From contig JAKAGE010000041.1 of the NCBI GenBank assembly GCA_021817655.1, positions 1 through 6,794 of the forward strand: 6,794 nucleotides of DNA, in the 5' to 3' direction. The position numbers and the translations under genes were made by a program. Shown here piece after piece: positions 1 to 5,014 of the stretch (its first letter is position 1; each line of letters opens with the position of its first letter). The stretch is from a bacterium (GTDB lineage: Bacteria > Patescibacteriota > Minisyncoccia > UBA6257 > 2-01-FULL-56-20). The notes beneath the pieces were generated by a model. That model was not told where the DNA came from and made no database searches. It worked only from the letters and a program-made list of their open reading frames with translations.

Positions 1-1
1 C

Positions 2-205
2 GGCAGGCTCGCCAATGTGAATATCCTTCAATATCCCAACACCCACAGCACCTCCATTTATATCAATCAGCAGGCGCTCCCCTATCTCATCCAGGAGGCG
101 GTTCAGATACAGAGCGCCAACGTGAAGATCGTCTCCGGCGCCACGGACACCAGTATGGCTTTCCAGCAATCACTTGCATCCGCGCTCGGACAGGCGAAGA
201 ATTAA
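2..205 (+). CDS. FMN-binding domain protein, C-terminal part (5' end outside the window)
   Basis: The reading frame is open from the window edge, giving 67 visible residues; the true start lies upstream, and the internal GTG at 17 is not a likely start. The visible part matches the end of the FMN_bind domain found in RnfG/NqrC-type proteins. The key element is SGATDTS (visible residues 45-51, Thr48 at bases 143-145), the site where ApbE-type transferases attach FMN through a phosphoester to Thr. The preceding LPYLIQEAVQIQSANV segment is also typical of the family. Known family members sit outside the cytoplasmic membrane and act as one-electron or two-electron relays. The next gene starts 8 bases after the stop and encodes an RnfD-like/FAD reductase fusion, a natural electron donor. 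Oddity: the Asp usually found three residues before SGAT is Lys42 here. No ApbE gene is visible; it may lie upstream. Confidence 0.88.
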   Translation, partial: GRLANVNILQYPNTHSTSIYINQQALPYLIQEAVQIQSANVKIVSGATDTSMAFQQSLASALGQAKN

Positions 206-213
206 TAATATCC

Positions 214-1725
214 ATGATCGAGTGGGTCGATAACCTCCTGAATCGCGTCACGATGTACCGCCTCGTGCTGTACTACCTTGTCACGCTCCTCGGCGCGGCC
301 TTCGTATTCGGCTTCCTCGGCATCCTTCCCTACGACCCGACCGCGCTCGCCTTCTCCACGATCGTCATCGTCGCGGCGTGCTGGGGAACGAACTGGATCG
401 CCGCGAAAATGTTCGATGCGGTGACGAACGTCGAATCGGTCTACATCACTGCCTTCATCCTGGCGCTCATCATCCCGCCGGTCACCGCGGCGAACCATGC
501 GGGCATCGGATTCCTCATCTTCGCTTCCGTGTGGGCAATGGCGTCGAAATACCTCTTCGCGCTCGGCAAGCGGCACCTCTTCAATCCCGCGGCGTTCGGC
601 GTCGCCCTCTCCGCGCTCGTGATCGGGCAGTCGGCGACATGGTGGGTCGGCGGCAACCTCCCTCTTCTTCCTTTCGTGGTCGCGGGCGGCCTTCTCGTCG
701 TGCGGAAACTCCAGCGGTTCGACCTTGTGACCGCGTTCGCCGCGGCCCTTTTCGTCGCGGTCGCAGCGACGGCGCCGGCGGCCGACATGCTGACGGGCTT
801 CTCGGAGACGATCCTCCACTCCGCGTTCTTCTTTTTTGCATTTGCGATGCTCACCGAACCCCTCACCACCCCGCCCACCCGCGCGCTCCGCATCGCGTAC
901 GGCGCCTTCGTCGGATTTCTTTTCGCGCCGAACGTCCACTTCGGATCGCTCTATCTGAGCCCGGAACTCGCCCTGCTCATCGGCAACGTTTTCTCGTATG
1001 CGGTCAGTCCGAAAGGCAGGTTCATGCTCACCCTGAAAAGCGTGCAGGAGTCCGCGCGGGACACGTACGATTTCGTTTTCGCCCCGGACCGCCAGCCGTT
1101 CTTTTCGCCGGGACAATACATGGAGTGGACGCTCGGCCACCGCTATCCCGACAATCGGGGCAACCGCCGGTACTTCACGATCGCATCGGCACCCACCGAA
1201 AGCGACGTCCATCTTGGGGTGAAGTTCTATCCGCAGGCAAGCACCTTCAAGCGCGCCCTTGCAAGCATGAAGGCCGGGGACAAGATCTCGGCATCGCATA
1301 TCGCCGGAGGGTTCACGCTGCCCCGCGATCAGAAAAAGAAGCTTGTTTTCATCGCCGGAGGCATCGGCGTCACGCCGTTCCGCAGCATGGTGCACTCCCT
1401 CCTCGACCGGGGCGAGCCGCGGCCGATCATCATGCTTTATGCGAACAGGACCGCGGCCGATGTGGCCTATAAGGACATCTTCGACCGCGCCGCCAAAGAG
1501 ATCGGGCTCAAGACGGTCTATGTGCTTACGGACGATTCTGCGCCGGGGATGTATAATGGAACAATAAGCGTCGATGTGATCCGCCGCGAGATCCCCGATT
1601 ACCGGGAGCGGATGTTCTACATTTCTGGGCCCCACGCAATGGTCGAATCATTCAAAACAACGCTGCGCACTATGGGCGTTTCCCGGTTCAAAATAAAGAG
1701 CGACTTCTTCCCGGGATTCGCCTGA
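214..1725 (+). CDS. RnfD/NqrB-like membrane domain fused to a ferredoxin-NAD(P)H reductase-like FAD domain
   Basis: The protein has 503 residues and two halves. Residues about 15-265 are hydrophobic with multiple membrane segments and carry RnfD/NqrB signatures: GKRHLFNPAAFG (118-129) and TEPLTTPPTRA (214-224). Residues about 268-503 are a ferredoxin-reductase-type flavoprotein: RRYFTIASAP (318-327) is the FAD-binding RxYxxxS-type motif, AGGIGVTPF (381-389) is the NAD(P)-binding motif, and YISGPHAM (469-476) replaces the usual CGPxxM. Inferred role: cytoplasmic NAD(P)H reduces FAD, and the membrane half passes electrons to the extracytoplasmic FMN domain encoded just upstream. I do not see the SGAT-type covalent FMN site that true RnfD/NqrB carry before the TDP/TEP motif; residues 190-202 are there instead. 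ATG at 214 is 8 bases after the previous stop, with no obvious SD, which suggests operon coupling. Whether it pumps ions cannot be told from sequence. Confidence 0.9.
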   Translation: MIEWVDNLLNRVTMYRLVLYYLVTLLGAAFVFGFLGILPYDPTALAFSTIVIVAACWGTNWIAAKMFDAVTNVESVYITAFILALIIPPVTAANHAGIGFLIFASVWAMASKYLFALGKRHLFNPAAFGVALSALVIGQSATWWVGGNLPLLPFVVAGGLLVVRKLQRFDLVTAFAAALFVAVAATAPAADMLTGFSETILHSAFFFFAFAMLTEPLTTPPTRALRIAYGAFVGFLFAPNVHFGSLYLSPELALLIGNVFSYAVSPKGRFMLTLKSVQESARDTYDFVFAPDRQPFFSPGQYMEWTLGHRYPDNRGNRRYFTIASAPTESDVHLGVKFYPQASTFKRALASMKAGDKISASHIAGGFTLPRDQKKKLVFIAGGIGVTPFRSMVHSLLDRGEPRPIIMLYANRTAADVAYKDIFDRAAKEIGLKTVYVLTDDSAPGMYNGTISVDVIRREIPDYRERMFYISGPHAMVESFKTTLRTMGVSRFKIKSDFFPGFA

Positions 1726-1748
1726 TGCAGGCAAACACTTTCCTATGA
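1725..1748 (+). other. possible seven-codon coupling ORF between two genes
   Basis: The stop of the RnfD-like gene (TGA 1723-1725) overlaps an ATG at 1725-1727, which opens a seven-codon frame (MQANTFL). Its stop TGA at 1746-1748 overlaps the ATG at 1745-1747 of the next gene as ATGA. This chain could pass terminating ribosomes from one gene to the next, which lacks a convincing SD. It may equally be chance in such a short stretch; no conservation data are available here. Confidence 0.22.
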
Positions 1749-2101
1749 ACGGATCATCGAACAACAATTCCGTCTTTTTCTTGAGCAGCATCCTCGTGAT
1801 CGGCCTCATCCTTGCCGTGCCATATTTCCATGGCGGAAACAGCCAGGCGATCCTGCCCTCCTCGCAAAGCACGTCCACGATCGCGCCCTCCGCCGCGACG
1901 GTGACCGCAGGATCCGGCCAGGCTCCCGCTGCGGGCAGCGGCAGCACCTCAGCTCCCCAAACGGCCTCACAAAGCAGCAGCGCCCCCTCGGCGGCTTCTG
2001 CGGCACTCACCCCTTCCTCCGTTCCGCAGCTCGGCCCCGCGCCGGTCATCCGCAGCGGCGGCGACGGCGGCGGCGACGGCGGTGCAGGAGGAGATAACTA
2101 G
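1745..2101 (+). CDS. small membrane-anchored Ser/Ala/Pro-rich protein with Gly/Asp tail, function unknown
   Basis: I do not recognise this 118-residue protein. Residues 1-9 are polar, residues 10-28 (VFFLSSILVIGLILAVPYF) form one hydrophobic segment that could be a signal peptide or an anchor, and residues 32-98 are low-complexity Ser, Ala, Thr, Pro and Gln, as in disordered extracellular stalks or linkers. The last 15 or so residues are a Gly/Asp repeat (GGDGGGDGGAGG). There is no cysteine, so it is not a lipoprotein. The start lies 19 bases after the stop of the RnfD-like gene, so it is probably the third gene of the flavin operon and may be a surface partner or spacer of that system. That link rests on position only. 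The reading frame is supported by the typical membrane-plus-linker pattern; an antisense ORF over it (1648-2049) is composition-driven. Confidence 0.7.
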   Translation: MNGSSNNNSVFFLSSILVIGLILAVPYFHGGNSQAILPSSQSTSTIAPSAATVTAGSGQAPAAGSGSTSAPQTASQSSSAPSAASAALTPSSVPQLGPAPVIRSGGDGGGDGGAGGDN

Positions 2102-2110
2102 TTCCGCATT

Positions 2111-2139
2111 TTGACGCTGCTAAGGATTTTTTTTATAAT
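2111..2139 (+). promoter_or_regulatory. sigma70-type promoter of ftsH
   Basis: The -35 box TTGACG (2111-2116) and -10 box TATAAT (2134-2139) are separated by exactly 17 bases in the gap between the stop at 2101 and the ftsH start at 2167. Transcription should begin near 2146, leaving a leader of about 20 bases. This shows ftsH can be transcribed separately from the flavin operon. Confidence 0.8.
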
Positions 2140-2152
2140 TGTATTACCTTTT

Positions 2153-2162
2153 ATCACCTCCT
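2153..2162 (+). promoter_or_regulatory. anti-Shine-Dalgarno-like sequence in the ftsH leader
   Basis: The ten bases ATCACCTCCT, ending four bases before the ATG, are identical to the conserved bacterial 16S rRNA 3' end, that is, the anti-SD itself in the sense strand. This is the opposite of a ribosome binding site: it cannot pair with the ribosome's anti-SD. There is no SD anywhere between the predicted transcription start and the ATG. It may be a chance pyrimidine-rich initiation region or a real leader element. Confidence 0.35.
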
Positions 2163-2166
2163 CTTC

Positions 2167-3996
2167 ATGTCCAACCTCACCAAAAACATCATTTGGGCGG
2201 TCATCACGCTCATCGTCATCTCGCTCGTCTTCTCGTATTTCGTCGGGCCGACGAACCAGCCGAAACAGCTCAGCCTGAGCCAGCTCGCGGCAGACATCAA
2301 CAGCAACCAGATCAAGCAGATCAAAGTGAACGGCAATGAGCTCGACATCACCATGTCCGACGGCTCCGCGGCCGTTTCCCAGCAGGAAGACGGAACGAAC
2401 ATCACGGATACCCTCAAGAATCTCGGCGTGAACCCGCAGTCATTGCAGGCCGTCGACCTCCGGATCGTCAACCAATCCGGCTGGAGCTTTTGGGCGGGAA
2501 TCATCCTTCCTCCGCTCATCGAGCTCCTTGCGATCGGATTCCTCTTCTGGCTGATGTTCCGCCAGGCAAAAACAGGCGTCAACCAGGCTTTCAATTTCGG
2601 CCGCTCGAACCTCCGCCTCTCGAACATAAAGGATCGCGTGCTCTTTAAGGACGTAGCGGGACTCAAAGAGGCGAAGGATGAACTGATCGAAGTCGTGGAC
2701 TTCCTGAAAAATCCGCAAAAGTTCCTTGACCTCGGAGCGCGCATTCCCCGCGGAATCCTGCTTATGGGCCCTCCGGGCACCGGCAAGACGCTCGTCGCCC
2801 GCGCCGTCGCCGGAGAGAGCAATGTCCCTTTCTTCTATATCTCCGCATCCGAATTCGTGGAGATGTTCGTCGGCGTGGGCGCGTCCCGCACCCGCGATGC
2901 GTTCATGCAGGCAAAACGCGCCGCACCCGCGATCCTCTTCATCGATGAGATCGACGCGGTCGGCCGCCAGCGCGGCGCGGGCACGGGCGGCGGCAGCGAT
3001 GAACGCGAGCAGACCCTCAACCAGATCCTTGTCGAAATGGACGGCTTCGACCGCGATACCCGCGTCATCGTGCTCGCCGCGACGAACCGCCCGGACATCC
3101 TCGACCCCGCGCTCCTCCGCCCGGGCCGCTTTGACCGCCGCGTCATCCTCGATCTTCCCGATATGCGGGACCGCGAAGCCATCCTCAAGATCCATGCCGA
3201 CGGGAAGACCCTCGACGCGAACGTCGACCTTCACCGCGTCGCCGCGCGCACGCCCGGCTTCTCCGGCGCCGACCTTGCGAACCTCATGAACGAGGCCGCG
3301 ATCGCCGCAGCGCGCCATAACAAGAAATCGATCGGCCAGGCGGACCTCCTTGAAGCCGCGGAAAAGGTGGTGATGGGCCCGGAACGCCGCAGCCGCGTCA
3401 TCTCCCAGCGGGAAAAAGAGATCACCGCCTACCACGAGGGCGGGCATGCGCTCGTTGCCGCATCGGTCAAGGACGCCGATCCGGTGCAAAAGGTATCGAT
3501 CATCTCCCGTGGTTTTGCCGGCGGCTACACGATGAAGCTCCCGAACGAGGAGCAGCACCTCAAGACGCGGACCCAGTTCATGGCGGACCTCGCGATGATG
3601 ATGGGCGGCTATGTCGCGGAAAAGACCGTCTTCGGCGATGTCTCGACCGGCGCGTCGAGCGATCTCAAGGAAGCGTCCGAGCTTGCGCGCCGCATGGTCG
3701 TCCGCTACGGCATGAGCGAGCTCGGCCCGATCGTCTTCGGGAAGACAGAACAGATGATGTTCCTCGGGCAGGAGATCTCGAGCGAGAAGAATTATTCCGA
3801 GCGGGTGGCATCGGAGATCGACGAGCAGGTCAAAAAATTCCTTCTGCACGCGCAGGAGACGGCCGAGCGGGTCCTCAAAACGCACAAGGCGGCCCTTAAA
3901 AAGATCGCCGACACGCTGATCGAAAAGGAAGTGCTTGAGCAGGACGATTTCTATGCGGTGCTCGCGCCGTTCAAGATCAAGCCCGTGGCGGCATAA
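2167..3996 (+). CDS. ftsH: ATP-dependent zinc metalloprotease FtsH
   Basis: FtsH is a hexameric membrane AAA+ protease that pulls misfolded or regulated membrane and cytosolic proteins through its pore for degradation. The 609-residue length is normal for the family. Order of parts: membrane segment about 8-27, extracytoplasmic domain about 28-105, membrane segment about 108-131, AAA+ ATPase about 160-400, peptidase about 405-605. Visible motifs: Walker A GPPGTGKT (201-208), pore loop MFVGVG (233-238), Walker B ILFIDEID (256-263), second region of homology with RPGRFDR (318-324; arginine fingers R321 and R324), zinc site HEGGH (423-427) and third ligand D499 in ASSDLKEAS. The zinc motif is usually HEAGH, so Ala425 is Gly here; ligands and the catalytic Glu424 are intact. 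ATG at 2167 fits the expected N terminus, directly before the first membrane helix. It has its own promoter. No terminator is visible in the 26 bases before the opposing tRNA-Ile gene. Confidence 0.98.
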   Translation: MSNLTKNIIWAVITLIVISLVFSYFVGPTNQPKQLSLSQLAADINSNQIKQIKVNGNELDITMSDGSAAVSQQEDGTNITDTLKNLGVNPQSLQAVDLRIVNQSGWSFWAGIILPPLIELLAIGFLFWLMFRQAKTGVNQAFNFGRSNLRLSNIKDRVLFKDVAGLKEAKDELIEVVDFLKNPQKFLDLGARIPRGILLMGPPGTGKTLVARAVAGESNVPFFYISASEFVEMFVGVGASRTRDAFMQAKRAAPAILFIDEIDAVGRQRGAGTGGGSDEREQTLNQILVEMDGFDRDTRVIVLAATNRPDILDPALLRPGRFDRRVILDLPDMRDREAILKIHADGKTLDANVDLHRVAARTPGFSGADLANLMNEAAIAAARHNKKSIGQADLLEAAEKVVMGPERRSRVISQREKEITAYHEGGHALVAASVKDADPVQKVSIISRGFAGGYTMKLPNEEQHLKTRTQFMADLAMMMGGYVAEKTVFGDVSTGASSDLKEASELARRMVVRYGMSELGPIVFGKTEQMMFLGQEISSEKNYSERVASEIDEQVKKFLLHAQETAERVLKTHKAALKKIADTLIEKEVLEQDDFYAVLAPFKIKPVAA

Positions 3997-4022
3997 AAGA
4001 GAACAAAACCATTTCCGAGGTG

Positions 4023-4094
4023 TGCGCCCGCCAGGATTCGAACCTGGGACCAGTCGTGTATAAGACGACGGCTCTACCGCTGAGCTACAGGCGC
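4023..4094 (-). tRNA. tRNA-Ile with anticodon UAU
   Basis: The 72-base minus-strand sequence folds into a full cloverleaf: acceptor GCGCCTG with CGGGCGC (one T-G wobble), D arm GCTC-AGCGGTA-GAGC, anticodon arm GTCGT-CTTATAC-ACGAC with five Watson-Crick pairs, T arm CCAGG-TTCGAAT-CCTGG, discriminator A. Loop positions 34-36 read TAT, which decodes AUA. Several known E. coli tRNA-Ile identity elements are present: A73, C4-G69, U12-A23, C29-G41 and A37, so isoleucine charging is likely; position 38 is C rather than A. U36-A37 fits t6A modification. CCA is not encoded (CAC follows A73). Most bacteria read AUA with a CAU anticodon converted to lysidine by TilS; a UAU anticodon is uncommon. The gene faces ftsH and lies downstream of the 4141-4743 gene on the same strand. 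Confidence 0.93.
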
Positions 4095-4104
4095 TTTCCT
4101 GCTC

Positions 4105-4133
4105 AGGATAAAAGATTGGCAGGGGGAAGTAAA
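4105..4133 (-). promoter_or_regulatory. candidate promoter of tRNA-Ile
   Basis: On the minus strand TTTACT (4128-4133) and TATCCT (4105-4110) are 17 bases apart, four of six matches each. The predicted start is about four bases before the tRNA, a good position for a tRNA promoter. Co-transcription from the gene at 4141-4743 is the alternative, since no terminator is seen between them. Confidence 0.4.
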
Positions 4134-4140
4134 GAAGTCC

Positions 4141-4743
4141 TCATTTCCCGCTCTCTATCGAATCGAACTGCTGCATCGCCTGCGTTGCCTGCGCGTTGAA
4201 GTTGTTGATGGCGTTCACGTCCGTATTGATCTGGTCGACGATCGCGGCCACCGTCGTGTTCGGCTCCGGCGTGCCGCTGAAGCGGGATTGGAGGACCGCG
4301 AGCAGCCGGTCAAGATCGTTGCTGTACGAGATAAGCTCGTTGATGAGCGCAAGCCTGCTCGCGATGGCCTCGAGCGCCGCCTGCCGCGCTGCATCCGATT
4401 TGATGCCCGAGAGCGCCTGCGTCATCTGGCTCACCTGATTCGAAAGATCCACGGCCTCGGAGCGCAGGGTCGCGCTCTGCGCGATAAGCGCCGTCGTCGA
4501 AGCCAGAGCATCGGCATAGTTGCCCGCCTGGTCGTATTTATTGATCTGTGCAAGCGTCGCGGTGGAGGAGTTGGAGGTGCTCACGATCGTCTCCGCGATG
4601 ATCGCTCCCTGCGTGCGGGCCGCGTCGAATTGCGCGGGCACGGCGTTGCTTTCTGCCTGGATGAACTTGGCGATGCCATAGGCCACGCCAATGACGATGA
4701 CGAAAGCCACGATGATCTTCGTGCGGCGCGAAATCTTTGACAT
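4141..4743 (-). CDS. membrane-anchored helical extracytoplasmic protein, function unknown
   Basis: The 200-residue protein is not one I recognise. It has a short basic N terminus (MSKISRRTK), one membrane segment at about 9-27 (KIIVAFVIVIGVAYGIAKF), and an Ala/Ser/Gln/Asn-rich remainder with few prolines, predicted mainly helical and likely coiled coil, placed outside the membrane by the positive-inside rule. The pattern (repeated A, I and L at heptad-like spacing, NxxDxxLxxLQ at about 142-152) recalls small cell-surface or stalk proteins, but no catalytic motif or cysteine is visible. The start is well supported: AGGGGG lies seven bases before the ATG. The gene is followed after 46 bases by tRNA-Ile on the same strand. 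Codon use resembles the flanking G/C-rich genes; I find a single ATA codon, near the C terminus. Confidence 0.85.
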   Translation of the reverse strand: MSKISRRTKIIVAFVIVIGVAYGIAKFIQAESNAVPAQFDAARTQGAIIAETIVSTSNSSTATLAQINKYDQAGNYADALASTTALIAQSATLRSEAVDLSNQVSQMTQALSGIKSDAARQAALEAIASRLALINELISYSNDLDRLLAVLQSRFSGTPEPNTTVAAIVDQINTDVNAINNFNAQATQAMQQFDSIESGK

Positions 4744-4750
4744 GATTTAT

Positions 4751-4756
4751 CCCCCT
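4751..4756 (-). promoter_or_regulatory. Shine-Dalgarno site for the 4141-4743 gene
   Basis: AGGGGG on the minus strand is separated from the ATG by seven bases (ATAAATC), ideal spacing, and fixes the start codon at 4743. It falls between the candidate -10 box and the start, so it can only act if transcription begins further upstream than that promoter predicts. Confidence 0.55.
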
Positions 4757-4786
4757 ATTGTAATCGAATATCGTTGAAAAAATCAA
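4757..4786 (-). promoter_or_regulatory. candidate promoter of the 4141-4743 gene
   Basis: On the minus strand TTGATT (4781-4786) and TACAAT (4757-4762) are 18 bases apart. Transcription would begin near 4750, leaving only about seven bases before the ATG, which is nearly leaderless and excludes the SD-like AGGGGG. One of the two signals is therefore probably not used as drawn. Confidence 0.45.
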
Positions 4787-4802
4787 GCAGAAATGATACA
4801 GT
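4774..4802 (+). promoter_or_regulatory. weak candidate promoter of tRNA-Gly
   Basis: TTGAAA (4774-4779) and TACAGT (4797-4802) are spaced by 17 bases on the plus strand, about 55 bases before the tRNA. The -10 box is a poor match. It would overlap the opposing promoter of the 4141-4743 gene, forming a divergent control region. Confidence 0.25.
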
Positions 4803-4857
4803 GAATCCCGTAAAAACGCGCAAACTGCCGGTAATGCCTGCATCGGCGCGCCAGTCC

Positions 4858-4928
4858 GCGGGTATGGTATAACGGTATTATGTCACCCTTCCAAGGTGAA
4901 GACACGGGTCCGACTCCCGTTACCCGCT
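4858..4928 (+). tRNA. tRNA-Gly with anticodon UCC
   Basis: The 71-base sequence folds into a cloverleaf: acceptor GCGGGTA with TACCCGC (seven pairs), D arm GTAT-AACGGTA-TTAT, as in other bacterial tRNA-Gly genes, anticodon arm TCACC-CTTCCAA-GGTGA, T arm ACGGG-TCCGACT-CCCGT, discriminator T. Positions 34-36 are TCC, reading GGA and, by wobble, GGG. CCA is not encoded (CAT follows). Oddity: position 55 of the T loop is C rather than the almost invariant T that becomes pseudouridine; G18-G19 in the D loop are kept. Confidence 0.95.
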
Positions 4929-4939
4929 CATGGATTTCA

Positions 4940-4959
4940 GGCCCGCAACTATGTGGGCT
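4940..4959 (+). terminator. hairpin just downstream of tRNA-Gly
   Basis: GCCCGCA (4941-4947) pairs with TGTGGGC (4952-4958), with one G-T wobble and a four-base loop; 4940 and 4959 can add a G-T pair. It starts 12 bases after the tRNA but is not followed by a T run, so it is at best a processing or weak termination hairpin. Confidence 0.3.
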
Positions 4960-4977
4960 GGATCATGCACCCTTCGT

Positions 4978-4998
4978 GTGGGTCGAACCCATCCTTTT
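4978..4998 (+). terminator. possible weak intrinsic terminator before the 5015 gene
   Basis: GTGGGT (4978-4983) pairs with ACCCAT (4987-4992), with a three-base loop and a terminal G-T pair, followed by CCTTTTG. It is short, but it is the only stem with a T-rich tail after tRNA-Gly. It abuts the -10 element of the next gene. Confidence 0.3.
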
Positions 4999-5006
4999 GT
5001 TATAAT
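4998..5006 (+). promoter_or_regulatory. extended -10 promoter of the 5015 operon
   Basis: TGTTATAAT is a perfect extended -10 element (TGnTATAAT); no good -35 box is present, as is normal for this class. Transcription should begin at about 5012-5014, at or next to the ATG at 5015, so the mRNA may be leaderless. The AAGG at 5007-5010 would then lie upstream of the transcript. Confidence 0.6.
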
Positions 5007-5014
5007 AAGGATAT

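Noticed and set aside
1551..1562. TATAAT-like sequence near the end of the RnfD-like gene as an internal promoter for the next gene
   Set aside because: No -35 box at suitable spacing and no proper extended -10; it lies in coding sequence and far from the next start.
202..1635. 477-codon open frame antisense to the RnfD-like gene
   Set aside because: It is very Arg/Glu/Asp-rich without domains, as expected from the complement of a G/C-ending coding gene; the plus-strand gene has clear motifs.
2154..2165. AGGAGGTGAT on the minus strand as a ribosome binding site
   Set aside because: No start codon follows at a usable distance on the minus strand, and the antisense frame over ftsH runs straight through it.
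2440..3885. 481-codon open frame antisense to ftsH
   Set aside because: It mirrors the codon bias of ftsH, has no recognisable motif, and the sense gene is certain.
4023..4928. The two tRNA genes as integration sites of a mobile element
   Set aside because: No integrase, direct repeat of a tRNA 3' end or transposase is visible in the window.
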